A DNA stretch of 19,584 bases from JAFDVN01 sp964472275 (GCA_964472275.1 CAYYJN010000039.1:1-19584); one strand, 5' to 3'; shown: positions 7,262-15,330, counted from the first letter of the stretch. A program made the numbers and translations. Notes: generated by a model not told the origin, from the letters alone.

Positions 7262-10177
7262 TCACGCGCGCAATTCCAGCACGGGCAGCCCATCCTGGCG
7301 CACGGCCTGGCCTCGGGCTTCGGTGACTTCGCCCACGAGGTAGGGCCGCCTGCGCCGCGAGAAAGCATCGGGAAAGGCCACGGCCTCGCACAGGCCGGTC
7401 TCGTCTTCGAGCGTGACGAACTGCATGCTGCGACCAGCCTTGTCGCTCACCACCTTCTCCGCCACGACCAAAGCCCAGAACCGCAGGTCCTTGCCTTTGA
7501 CGGCGACATCCGCCGCCCGGGTCGGCCCGCCGCCCTTGCGTACCCGCGCCAACGCGGCGGGATGGATTTCCAGCGTGAGGCCCATGAGTTCCAGTTCCAG
7601 ATCCGCGCGGTCGAAGGGATCCGTGGGCTTGGGGCGCACGCCGGCGGGCACGCCGCCCAACCGCGCCCACAGCAGCCGCGCGCGATCTCCATCCGGCGCG
7701 AAGGCATCGAAGGCTCCGGCGGAAGCGAGGGCTTCCATGGTCACCACGGAGAGCGGCGCTCGCGTGAGCAGGTCGTCGAGATCCTGAAAAGGACCATGCT
7801 CGTCGCGCGCCTGCAGCATGGCTTTCACTTCCGGCTCCAGCGCGCCATGGATCTGCATGAGGCCCACGCGGAGGGCGTGGCCATCCTCGGCGGTGAAGGC
7901 CCACTCGGAAGCGTTCGCGTCGGGACCGCGCACGGTGAGTCGGTGACGGCGGGCGTCGCCCAGGTAGGCCACGGCCGGATAGAAGCCGCCCATGTTGCTG
8001 ATGACGGACGCGAAGAATTCCGCCGGGTGGTGGGCCTTGAGCCAGGCGCTCTGGAAGCTCACCTGGGCGTAGCTCGCGGAGTGCGGTTTGCAGAAGGAAT
8101 AGCCCTGGAAGGTGCGGATCATGTCCCAGGCTTCTTCCACGACTTCGGGGCGAACACATCGAGCCGCCGCGCCTTCGCGGAACTCCCGCTCGAAGAGCGG
8201 CAGCTTCTCGGCGCAATCGGCCTTTCCGAGCAGCTTACGGAGTTGATCCGCCCGGTGATGAGTCCAGCCCGCGAGCGCCACGCAGACTTTCAGCACATCC
8301 TCCTGGTAGACGAGCACGCCGTGGCTTTCGCTGAGCAGCTCGGCGAAGACCGGATCGCTGGGCTCGAAGGCCTCCTCGCCCCGGGCGCGCTTCACATAGC
8401 GGTCCACCCAGCGCCAGGCGGCGGGGCGGATGAGGCTCGAATGGATGACGAGGCTTTCGAAATCGCCCTTCTTCACCCGGCCCTGGAGCTGGCGCATGGC
8501 GGGGCTTTCCACATAGAAGACGCCGATGCTGTCGCCGCGGGCGAGGAGGGCTTGCGCATCCGGATCCTGGCGGCTGGCGGCGCCGAAGTCATCCGGCACC
8601 TGGCCGTTCAAGGCTTTCTTCGCGTCGCGGATGACGGCGAGGCTGCGGTTGCCCAGCAGATCAATCTTCACGAGGCCGTAGCCTTCCACGCCGTCCTTGT
8701 CCCACTGCGTCACGCTCACGCCCGCCTTCGCGGGCGCGGGCTGGAAGGCCGCGTGCTCCCACAGCGGACCGCCCGTGATGACGAGGCCGCCGGGATGCAC
8801 GGACATCTGGTGAAAGTGGCCGCGGATGGCTTCGACCTGCGCCAGCAGCGGGCGCCAGGGATCGTGCTCGGGGAGCTCGGCGAGTCCGCCATCCCAGCCC
8901 CGCGAGCGGTTCGACACGGCCTTCAATTCGGATTCGGGGCGCCCATGGGCGAGACCCACGGCCCTGAGCGCGGCGCGGCGCTTGAAGAAGACATGGTTGG
9001 AGACCATGGCCACGCGTTCGCGCCCGTAGCGCGTGAAGGCCGCCTGGATCACCTGGTCCCGCTCATCCCACGCGAAATCAATGTCCATGTCTGGCGGGTC
9101 CACGCGCTCGGCCGTGAGGAAGCGCTCGAACATGAGGTTGGTGTCCACGGGGTCCACATTGCTGAGATCCAGCAGGTAGCTCACGAGGCTCGCCGCGCCG
9201 CTGCCGCGCCCGCAGATGGAAGAGGGCAGCCCGATCCGCGCGAGCGTCGTCACGAGATCCTGCACGAGGAGGAAGTAGCCCGCGAAGCCCTTGAAGCGGA
9301 TGAGCTCCAGTTCCCGCTCGAGCCTCGCCTCGGCATCGGCGAGGCGGCGCGCCATGCGCCGAGGCAGGGCCGCCTTGGTCCGCTCCCGCAGCACCGCGTC
9401 CAGATCCGCGCCTTCGAGCCCCAGCGGCCCGGCGCAGGTCCACTTGCCCCACGGGATCTCCCAGGCCGGAAGCCGCGCCTCCAGCTCGCGCGTGGCGCGG
9501 GCCACGGCCGCGTCGCAGGCGGGGAAGCGAGCCTCCCACACTTCACGCGGGGCGGCGCCGTCGCGGGCGTCCCATAGGGCTTCCGTGCGCGGCACCGTGC
9601 TCTGCGTGGCGATGGCGCGCTTGAGGCGGTGCAGTTCGAGGCCCGCCTCCGTGCGGAAGCGGAGCACTTGCGGCGCGACGACATCGAGCCCGGCGTCGCG
9701 CGCCCTGCGGGCCTCCTGCGCGCGGCGCGGGTGGGCGAGGAGCGAGGCGTGGATGCCCTGCCGCAACAACGCGTCCAGGCCCGCGAGGTCTTCGGCGAAA
9801 AGAAGGCAGCCCCCGGGCGGCTCGCCTTCGCGGCCATGGGCCTGGTCCGTGAGCAGCTTGTTGAGGGCGGCGTAGCCCGCGTTGGATCGCGGGATGGCGC
9901 CGTAGCGCGCGCCGCGCCAGGGAAAGCGGCACCCGGGGTGGATGTGGAAGTCCGACGGCACGGAGCCTTCGCCATCGAAACCGGGATGGGTCATGCCCAT
10001 GCGCTCCAGCTCCCGCGCCCACTCCAATTCGGCGCGCAGCTTGGGCCAGCCCCGCAGGCCCTCGTCCCAGAGCACGAGGCGGTCGTAGCCCAGCCGCCGC
10101 GCGAGCCGGATCAGATCCTTCGCCCGGTAGATGCCCTCGCCCATGGAGAAGTCGGAGATGCCGAAGGCGACGCTCAT
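7262..10177 (-). CDS. dnaE2: error-prone DNA polymerase, DnaE2/ImuC type
   Basis: A C-family polymerase alpha subunit of 971 aa that acts in damage-induced translesion synthesis with ImuB. The polymerase core has CGRGSGAASLVSYLL, the catalytic aspartates in PDMDIDF (about 362-368) and the third in VKIDLLGN (about 502-509). A helix-hairpin-helix region and a C-terminal OB-fold (VKGKDLRFWALVV...LEDETGLCEAVAF) follow. The N-terminal PHP domain is degenerate: the usual HxHxxYS start is replaced by GISDFSMGEG, so no phosphoesterase or proofreading activity is expected. It is slightly shorter than typical DnaE2 (over 1000 aa), mainly at the N-terminus. Start chosen: ATG 10177, overlapping the imuB stop as ATGA, with GGGGAG upstream; an in-frame GTG at 10192 is less likely. 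Replicative DnaE1 is excluded by length, the PHP loss and the imuB neighbour. Confidence 0.93.
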   Translation of the reverse strand: MSVAFGISDFSMGEGIYRAKDLIRLARRLGYDRLVLWDEGLRGWPKLRAELEWARELERMGMTHPGFDGEGSVPSDFHIHPGCRFPWRGARYGAIPRSNAGYAALNKLLTDQAHGREGEPPGGCLLFAEDLAGLDALLRQGIHASLLAHPRRAQEARRARDAGLDVVAPQVLRFRTEAGLELHRLKRAIATQSTVPRTEALWDARDGAAPREVWEARFPACDAAVARATRELEARLPAWEIPWGKWTCAGPLGLEGADLDAVLRERTKAALPRRMARRLADAEARLERELELIRFKGFAGYFLLVQDLVTTLARIGLPSSICGRGSGAASLVSYLLDLSNVDPVDTNLMFERFLTAERVDPPDMDIDFAWDERDQVIQAAFTRYGRERVAMVSNHVFFKRRAALRAVGLAHGRPESELKAVSNRSRGWDGGLAELPEHDPWRPLLAQVEAIRGHFHQMSVHPGGLVITGGPLWEHAAFQPAPAKAGVSVTQWDKDGVEGYGLVKIDLLGNRSLAVIRDAKKALNGQVPDDFGAASRQDPDAQALLARGDSIGVFYVESPAMRQLQGRVKKGDFESLVIHSSLIRPAAWRWVDRYVKRARGEEAFEPSDPVFAELLSESHGVLVYQEDVLKVCVALAGWTHHRADQLRKLLGKADCAEKLPLFEREFREGAAARCVRPEVVEEAWDMIRTFQGYSFCKPHSASYAQVSFQSAWLKAHHPAEFFASVISNMGGFYPAVAYLGDARRHRLTVRGPDANASEWAFTAEDGHALRVGLMQIHGALEPEVKAMLQARDEHGPFQDLDDLLTRAPLSVVTMEALASAGAFDAFAPDGDRARLLWARLGGVPAGVRPKPTDPFDRADLELELMGLTLEIHPAALARVRKGGGPTRAADVAVKGKDLRFWALVVAEKVVSDKAGRSMQFVTLEDETGLCEAVAFPDAFSRRRRPYLVGEVTEARGQAVRQDGLPVLELRA

Positions 10178-11298
10178 GGCGCCGCTCCCCACGCTGGCCG
10201 CACGGGCGCGTCCGGAAAACGCTTCCGCAATCGCGCCAAGGCGGGTTCCAGGCGGGCGAGGCGCGCGCTCTGGTCGGCCTGGAAAAGGCTCACGGCCCGC
10301 CCCAGACCCCAGTGGACGCGCAGTTCCAACCGATGCACCAGCAGGCGCCGCGTGGCGAGGCCGAGGAAGGCCGCGCGGGCAAGGGGCGCCAACGCCAACG
10401 GCGGCTCCAGCAGGTCCGTTTCAGAGGCCTTCCATCGGTGCGGCTGGCCATCCACATCCCACCAGGCGAGGCCGAGGTTCCGGGGACTGCGCCGCTCGCT
10501 CCAGAGCCGGTCGAGGATCCACCGCGCCAGCGGAATCTCCTCCGGCAAACGCGGCGGCTCCAGACGCCAGCGGAAGGTGGAGCGGTCCTGCGGCTCCGTC
10601 AGCAGCGGCAGGCGCGGACGATCCTCGCCGCGAACCTGCGCCAGCAGCTTGGGCGCCTCCTCCGGCGGCATGAGCTGGACGAGCATGGAGAGCGGCAGCG
10701 GTTGAAGATCGCCGAGCAGGTGCAGGCCCAGGCGGCGGAAGCGGAAGCGCAGACGCGGCGGCAGCGCCAGGTGCGTCATCGCGCGCGGCGCGAGGAAGGA
10801 CGCTTCGGCGCCTTCCGGGATTTCGTCCAGATCCCGGGTGAGGCGCGACGCGAAAGTGGCCGCGGTGGCGCTTCGGGAAAGGCCGCCGCGACCTTCCCAG
10901 CCATGGCGGCGGGCCAGCTCCTGCCGCAGGCGCCACGCCGCATCCTTGGGCGGTCCATGCAGCCGGTCCGTGCCCGCCAGTTCGAGCAGCGCTTCGCCCA
11001 TGCGGCCAAGGCGGCCCTGGGGGCTCCAATCCTGGAGGAAGTCCGCGAAGGCGCTCTGGGCCTCCCACCAGGTCTGGGGCTGCGGATCGAGCACGCGCAA
11101 TCCCCGGACCTGGCGCAGCGCGGGGTCCATGGCGTCGCCCGGCCGCACCCCTTCCGCCCGGGCGCGGGCGTTCACCAGCCATAGCGTCCTCAACCGGCCC
11201 CCTTCGGGGCTGAGGAAGGCGAGGGGCCGATCCCGCAACGCGCCCTCCCGCTGGCAGGCCAGCTGGAAGGGAAGCTCGGGGATCCGCATCGCGAGCAT
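10174..11298 (-). CDS. imuB: ImuB-like Y-family polymerase homologue, mutasome subunit
   Basis: A 374-aa DinB/UmuC-superfamily protein that in other bacteria links DnaE2 to the sliding clamp. Its N-terminus, MRIPELPFQLACQREGALRDRPLAFL, is typical of ImuB. Alignment by eye to DinB (VDMDCFF) puts Arg-Ile-Pro where the first catalytic Asp pair should be, and RMGEALLEL replaces SxDEAYLDV. Two of the three acidic residues are gone and no polymerase activity is expected. It is shorter than many ImuB proteins (about 450-520 aa), and I could not find an obvious clamp-binding QLxLF motif. Downstream dnaE2 overlaps by 4 bp. ATG 11298 has GGAG six bases upstream. Expression probably starts from the promoter at 11317-11344. 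The usual third partner, imuA, is not adjacent. Confidence 0.85.
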   Translation of the reverse strand: MLAMRIPELPFQLACQREGALRDRPLAFLSPEGGRLRTLWLVNARARAEGVRPGDAMDPALRQVRGLRVLDPQPQTWWEAQSAFADFLQDWSPQGRLGRMGEALLELAGTDRLHGPPKDAAWRLRQELARRHGWEGRGGLSRSATAATFASRLTRDLDEIPEGAEASFLAPRAMTHLALPPRLRFRFRRLGLHLLGDLQPLPLSMLVQLMPPEEAPKLLAQVRGEDRPRLPLLTEPQDRSTFRWRLEPPRLPEEIPLARWILDRLWSERRSPRNLGLAWWDVDGQPHRWKASETDLLEPPLALAPLARAAFLGLATRRLLVHRLELRVHWGLGRAVSLFQADQSARLARLEPALARLRKRFPDAPVRPAWGAAP

Positions 11299-11316
11299 GG
11301 GGGCTCCGGGGATCCC

Positions 11317-11344
11317 ATTATGGCGAATAAAAAACGAATATCAA
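11317..11344 (-). promoter_or_regulatory. imuB-dnaE2 promoter with an 11-bp-period direct repeat (candidate SOS operator)
   Basis: Read on the minus strand: -35 TTGATA (11344-11339), a 16-base spacer, and -10 CATAAT (11322-11317), with the imuB ATG about 18 bases further on. The spacer holds ATTCG-TTTTTT-ATTCG (11339-11324), two identical 5-mers with an 11-base period. LexA of alphaproteobacteria binds a direct repeat of the same period (GTTC-N7-GTTC), and imu cassettes are usually LexA-controlled. That this is the LexA site here is inference. The promoter boxes are good by eye. Confidence 0.5.
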
Positions 11345-11350
11345 GATGGC

Positions 11351-11375
11351 GAAAAGGGCGGGCTCGCGCCCGCCC
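11351..11375 (-). terminator. intrinsic terminator of the secreted PKD protein gene
   Basis: A perfect 8-bp GC stem (GGGCGGGC / GCCCGCCC at 11356-11363 and 11368-11375) with a 4-base loop is followed on the minus strand by TTTTC. It lies 21 bases after the stop of the 11397-13106 gene and just before the imuB promoter, insulating the two units. Confidence 0.8.
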
Positions 11376-11396
11376 TCCCTTCTTCCAGCTTCGCGC

Positions 11397-13106
11397 CTAC
11401 TGGATGTTCAGCGCGAAATCGTCCACCACGAAGGAGGTCTGGTAGCTGCTGTCCTCGACGCCCTTGAGGTTGATCTTGATGGTCTGGCCCTTGTAGGCGC
11501 TCAGATCGAAGGTTTTCTGGGTGTAGCCGGAGCCTGCGTTCAGATTGGAGTAGGTGGCCAGCGTCTTGAGCACGGACCCGCTGCCGTTCAGCACCTGCAC
11601 GGTGAGCTTGTCGTAGGCGGTGGTGGCGCTCGTCTCGTCCGTGTCCACATGCAGCCAGAAGCTCAAGGTGGCCGTGGCGGCGGAAGCGGGGATGGTCACC
11701 GTCTGCCCGAGCGTGTCCGTGTGGCTGGAACCGTAGCCGTCCAGCCAGGCGTCCCAGGTTCCGCCGTGGGCGGGCTCGCCGCTGGCGTTGTTCTGGCCGA
11801 TCACGCCGGAGCTGCCGCTCCAGTTGTTGTTCCCGCTTTCGAAGCCGGGATTCTGGAGGAGCTGACTTCCGCCGCCGCCCGTCGTCGCCGGGCTGACCGT
11901 CACCGTCCGCGTGGCGCTGGAGCTCACGCCGGTGTTGTCCGTCGCCGTGAAAGTGACCGTGCGCGTGAGCGCGCTGGAACCCGAGTTAGTGAAAGTGTGG
12001 CTGGCGGACGCGCCGGTGGCGGTGCTGCCGTCGCCGAAGTTCCAGGCGTAGCTCAGCGTCGCGCTGGAGCTTGAATCCGTCGCCGTGCCCGCGAAGGCCT
12101 GGCTCGCGCCGGAGGCGATCGTCACATTGCCCGAAGGCGTCGTGATGGAGGCCGTCACGGAGTTGGCGCCGCCCGAGGTCGCGGAACCCGCGAGCCAATC
12201 CACGGCGTTCAGCGCGAAGGCCTGGTTGCTGTTGGAGTGATACCCGTCAATGAGGTTCTTGCCGGAGGTGGTCGTCGTGCCGTCGTCGCTCGGCGAGCTG
12301 TCGCCGATGGCCACCACGCGGCCCGCGCCGTAGGTCGAGGCGACGACGAAGTAATCCGTGGCGGGATCGCCGGAGACCTGGGTCTGGACGATCCAGGTGG
12401 CGGTCGGATTGCTTCCCGTCAGGTTGAGGTAGGCGAAGCTGTGGAAATCCATGGCCGTCATCAGGCCATTGGGACCATGGACGAGGGCCTGGGCGATGGC
12501 GCCGCCATCACCTGAGATCGCGGTCGTCGTCGTGTTCGCGTTCGCGTCGCCCGGGCCGTGGCCCGCCACGAAGGTGAAGCCGAAGCCGCTTCCCTCGTTG
12601 GCGAGCAGGTCGTTGAACACATGGAAGGCGTCCGTGCTGCCCGGATGCGAACTCGTCACGCGCGTCGCGCCCATGTGGTTGCCCATCAGGTAGAGGCCGC
12701 CGCCGTTCTGCACGAAAGAGACGATGGCCTGCTTCTCCGCGGCGGTGAACATCCGGTAGCACTCCGGGATGATGTAGACCGCGTAGTTCTTCAAGTCCTG
12801 GGCGTTGGTGGCGTCGTTGTAGGTGATGCGTCCGCCCGAAGCGGGAAGGATCTGCACCGTGTAACCCTTCTTGAAGAGATCGAAGCCCCACGCGCTGATG
12901 CCGCCGTTCCAATCCGTCTCCACCGCCGGGTTCGCGGGGCTCGGATTGGGTTCATGGGTGTCCACGATCCAATAGGCGGAGACGCCTCCGTCCTCCCAAC
13001 CCGTATGGTCGAAGAGCACCTTCTTCGCGGCTTGCGCGGAAAGGGGGAGAGCCGAAAGGCCACCCGCGAGAAGAAGGGCCAGCATGGGCAACGCGCGCTT
13101 GAACAT
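11397..13106 (-). CDS. secreted multidomain protein: GATase-like domain, PKD domain, C-terminal jelly-roll
   Basis: 569 aa. Signal peptide MFKRALPMLALLLAGG...LSAQA with an AQA cleavage site. Residues about 28-300 resemble the class I glutamine amidotransferase-like fold (DUF4350/ThuA type): KKVLFDHTGW, YAVYIIPECYRMFTAAEKQAI, FVQNGGGLYLMGNHMG, and YGAGRVVAIGDSSPSDDG. No catalytic Cys-His pair could be assigned, so the fold may serve binding. A PKD domain follows (about 325-415, with YAWNFGDGS). The last 150 residues, from LLQNPGFESGNNNWSG to SSYQTSFVVDDFAL, look like a carbohydrate-binding-type beta-sandwich. It is Ser/Thr/Gly-rich, as extracellular proteins often are. Start chosen: ATG 13106, because AGGAG lies six bases upstream; the TTG at 13130 is unlikely. 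Probable surface or extracellular glycan-related role; substrate unknown. Confidence 0.85.
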   Translation of the reverse strand: MFKRALPMLALLLAGGLSALPLSAQAAKKVLFDHTGWEDGGVSAYWIVDTHEPNPSPANPAVETDWNGGISAWGFDLFKKGYTVQILPASGGRITYNDATNAQDLKNYAVYIIPECYRMFTAAEKQAIVSFVQNGGGLYLMGNHMGATRVTSSHPGSTDAFHVFNDLLANEGSGFGFTFVAGHGPGDANANTTTTAISGDGGAIAQALVHGPNGLMTAMDFHSFAYLNLTGSNPTATWIVQTQVSGDPATDYFVVASTYGAGRVVAIGDSSPSDDGTTTTSGKNLIDGYHSNSNQAFALNAVDWLAGSATSGGANSVTASITTPSGNVTIASGASQAFAGTATDSSSSATLSYAWNFGDGSTATGASASHTFTNSGSSALTRTVTFTATDNTGVSSSATRTVTVSPATTGGGGSQLLQNPGFESGNNNWSGSSGVIGQNNASGEPAHGGTWDAWLDGYGSSHTDTLGQTVTIPASAATATLSFWLHVDTDETSATTAYDKLTVQVLNGSGSVLKTLATYSNLNAGSGYTQKTFDLSAYKGQTIKINLKGVEDSSYQTSFVVDDFALNIQ

Positions 13107-13194
13107 GAATTCTCCTGGTGATGGGAACAAGCAGCCAGTTTCCGGATTCCATGCGAAAGAAACGAATTAAGAATTGTGAAATTTGAGCTACTTC

Positions 13195-13210
13195 CTGACA
13201 TATCTGACAT
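13195..13210. repeat. short direct repeat in the divergent promoter region
   Basis: CTGACAT occurs twice with a 9-base period (13195-13201 and 13204-13210), in the 150-bp AT-richer gap between two divergent genes. It could be a regulator site for either gene; nothing further supports that. No confident promoter boxes could be placed in the gap. Confidence 0.25.
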
Positions 13211-13256
13211 GCGCTTCACAAGGCCATGGCGCTATCCTGAACGCCGAGGTTTCCGC

Positions 13257-13919
13257 ATGGCTCTGACCCGCGATCAACTCGTCCGCCGCGCCGCGCAGGA
13301 ATTGCGCAGCGGCTACTATGTGAACCTCGGCATCGGCATCCCCACGATGGTGGCGGGCGTCATCCCCGATGGCATGGAGGTCATCCTCCAAAGCGAGAAC
13401 GGCCTGCTGGGCATCGGCCCCTTCCCGACTCCGGACGAGGTGGACGCCGACCTCATCAACGCCGGCAAGCAGACGGTGACGACGGCGCCCGGCGCGAGCT
13501 TCTTCTCCTCCGCGGATTCCTTCGCCATGATCCGCGGAGGCCACATTGACCTCTCCATGCTCGGCGCCATGCAGGTGAGCGAGAAGGGCGACCTCGCCAA
13601 CTGGATGATCCCCGGCAAGATGGTGAAGGGCATGGGCGGAGCGATGGATCTCGTCGCCGCCGCGCGCCGCGTGGTGGTGATCATGGAACACTGTTCCAAG
13701 GACGGCGCGCCGAAGATCCTGAAGGAATGCGATCTGCCGCTCACGGGCAAGGCTTGCGTGGATCGCATCATCACCGACCTCGCGGTGCTGGATGTGTTGC
13801 CGGATGGCAAGGGCCTGCGACTGGTGGAACTCGCGCCCGGCGTGACGACGGAAGAAGTGCAGGCGAAAACGCAACCCAAGCTCGATGTCAGCGCGGTCCG
13901 CGCCATGGCGGGTGTATGA
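13257..13919 (+). CDS. scoB: 3-oxoacid CoA-transferase, subunit B
   Basis: A 220-aa beta subunit of the class I CoA-transferase family (ScoB/AtoA/PcaJ). With an A subunit it moves CoA between succinyl-CoA (or acetyl-CoA) and acetoacetate or related 3-oxoacids. VNLGIGIPTMVA and the catalytic glutamate in SENG (E47) are present. Also present are GKQTVTTAPGASFFSSADSFAMIRGGHIDLSMLGAMQVSEKGDLANWM and GKMVKGMGGAMDLV, strongly matching the family; the length is normal. Start chosen: ATG 13257 with GAGG at 13244-13247; an upstream in-frame ATG at 13176 lacks family sequence. The A-subunit gene, normally directly upstream, is absent: the neighbour is divergent and unrelated. The stop overlaps the next start as ATGA. 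The A partner must be encoded elsewhere, or the protein works differently. Confidence 0.92.
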   Translation: MALTRDQLVRRAAQELRSGYYVNLGIGIPTMVAGVIPDGMEVILQSENGLLGIGPFPTPDEVDADLINAGKQTVTTAPGASFFSSADSFAMIRGGHIDLSMLGAMQVSEKGDLANWMIPGKMVKGMGGAMDLVAAARRVVVIMEHCSKDGAPKILKECDLPLTGKACVDRIITDLAVLDVLPDGKGLRLVELAPGVTTEEVQAKTQPKLDVSAVRAMAGV

Positions 13920-14290
13920 AACGCATGCTGGTCCTCCTCCTTCCCTTCGCGCTGGGCTGCTGCGCGCCCAAGGCGACGCCTCAGCCCACCCCTGCCCCGG
14001 CGGCCCCCGTGAGCGAATCCGAATCCCTCCTCTGGATCAAGGTGGATCCCGTCTCCGCTGAACTCGCGCCCGGCGCGATGATGACCTTCCGCCCGAGCCT
14101 CAACTACCCCAAGGGCGTGGCCTATCTGCGGCCGCCCGTGAAGTGGAGCGTGCAAGAAGGCGCCGCGGGCGGAACGGTGGACCAGATGGGCCACTACACG
14201 GCTCCCGGCGCGTCGGGCGCCTACCATGTGGTCGCCGAGCGCACGGATGCGCAGGGTGTTCGCGCCATCGCCACCGTGACGGTGAAGTAG
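13916..14290 (+). CDS. small lipoprotein with an Ig-like domain
   Basis: 124 aa. The N-terminus MKRMLVLLLPFALGC ends in a lipobox-like site (C15, with G at -1 and L at -2), so lipid attachment is likely. A Pro/Ala/Thr-rich linker (about 20-32) is followed by a single bacterial Ig-like domain: WIKVDPVSAELAPGAMMTF, VKWSVQEG, GTVDQMGHYTAPGASGAYHVVAER, ending TATVTVK-like. This 'GTxxxxGxYTAP' pattern is frequent in Acidobacteriota extracellular proteins. The ATG overlaps the scoB stop by 4 bp and pyrD starts four bases after its stop, so all three share a transcript although their functions differ. Its role is unknown, probably a structural or adhesive envelope protein. Confidence 0.8.
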   Translation: MKRMLVLLLPFALGCCAPKATPQPTPAPAAPVSESESLLWIKVDPVSAELAPGAMMTFRPSLNYPKGVAYLRPPVKWSVQEGAAGGTVDQMGHYTAPGASGAYHVVAERTDAQGVRAIATVTVK

Positions 14291-14294
14291 GCGG

Positions 14295-15323
14295 ATGTAC
14301 CGGCTCCTCAAACCGCTGCTCTTTCGCCTGGACGCCGAGAAGGCCCACAACCTGGCCTTCGCGGCCGGGGTCTTCGCTCAACGGATCCCAGGCTTCCTCC
14401 CGCTGAACGCCGCGATCCTCGGCAAGCCCGATTCGAGTCTCCGGCGCCACGCGCTCGGCCTCGACTTCCCTTCGCCCATCGGGCTCGCCGCGGGGCTGGA
14501 CAAGGGCGCGAGGCTGCTGCCGCTGTGGAAGAGTCTGGGCTTCGGCTTCGTGGAAATCGGCACCGTCACGCCGCGTCCCCAAGGGGGCAATCCGAAGCCC
14601 CGCCTGTTCCGCTTTCCGGAAGCGGGCCTCATCCTCAACCGCATGGGCTTCAACAGCGAAGGCGCGGAAGTCGTCGCGAAGCGCCTCGATCATCGCCCTT
14701 CCGGGCTCATCGTCGGCGGCAACCTCGGCAAGAACAAGGCGACGCCCGAAGAAGGCGCGCTGGAGGATTACCGCGCCGCGTATCGGCTCATCGCGCCGCG
14801 CGTGGACTACAGCGTCGTGAACATCAGCAGCCCGAACACGCCGGGGCTGCGGGATCTGCAAGCGCCTGAGAAGCTGAAGCCGCTCCTGGAAGGCCTGCTC
14901 GCCCTCCGCAAGGAGATGGGCCTGGAGCGCCAAGCCCTCCTGCTCAAGCTCGCGCCGGACCTCGCCTCGGAAGATCTGGACGCCCTCGTCGAAACGGTGG
15001 TCGCCTCGGGCTTCGATGGACTCATCGCCACCAACACGACGATTGATCGCGGCATCGTCACGGGCGACCTGCGCGCGCGGGTCGAATCGAAGGGCGCGGG
15101 CGGTCTCAGCGGCGCGCCCATGCGGGACAAGGCCCTCGCCGTCCAACGCCGCGTCCACGAACGACTCGTGGGCCGCCTGCCCTGGATCGCCTGCGGCGGC
15201 ATCGGCTCCGCGGCCCAGGCCAAGGAGAGCCTCGAAAGCGGCGCGAGCCTCGTCCAGCTCTACAGCGCCCTCATCTTCGAAGGCCCTGGCCTCGTGATGC
15301 GGATGAACGAGGGCTTGAGATAA
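14295..15323 (+). CDS. pyrD: dihydroorotate dehydrogenase (quinone), class 2
   Basis: Membrane-associated FMN enzyme of de novo pyrimidine synthesis, oxidising dihydroorotate to orotate with quinone as acceptor. It has 342 aa, typical of class 2. The N-terminal helices (MYRLLKPLLFRLDAEKAHNLAF) are the quinone/membrane module. FMN and substrate blocks include SPIGLAAGLDKGA (60-72), VEIGTVTPRPQGGNPKPRLFR and NRMGFNSEG. VNISSPNTPGLRDLQ carries the catalytic serine (S179) characteristic of class 2, and LIATNTTI and GASLVQLYSALIFEGPG are also present. It starts only four bases after the lipoprotein stop with a weak ribosome site (GGCGG), so translation may be coupled. An inverted-repeat element begins eight bases after its stop. 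Confidence 0.96.
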   Translation: MYRLLKPLLFRLDAEKAHNLAFAAGVFAQRIPGFLPLNAAILGKPDSSLRRHALGLDFPSPIGLAAGLDKGARLLPLWKSLGFGFVEIGTVTPRPQGGNPKPRLFRFPEAGLILNRMGFNSEGAEVVAKRLDHRPSGLIVGGNLGKNKATPEEGALEDYRAAYRLIAPRVDYSVVNISSPNTPGLRDLQAPEKLKPLLEGLLALRKEMGLERQALLLKLAPDLASEDLDALVETVVASGFDGLIATNTTIDRGIVTGDLRARVESKGAGGLSGAPMRDKALAVQRRVHERLVGRLPWIACGGIGSAAQAKESLESGASLVQLYSALIFEGPGLVMRMNEGLR

Positions 15324-15330
15324 AGGGCAT

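Noticed and set aside
7562..9577. 671-aa open frame on the plus strand
   Set aside because: It is wholly antisense to the well-supported dnaE2 gene. In GC-rich DNA long shadow frames are expected; its translation (His/Arg/Gly/Glu-rich) has no recognisable domain.
13107..13130. N-terminal extension of the secreted protein from TTG 13130
   Set aside because: The eight added residues are encoded by the ribosome-binding region itself; ATG 13106 with AGGAG gives a normal signal peptide.
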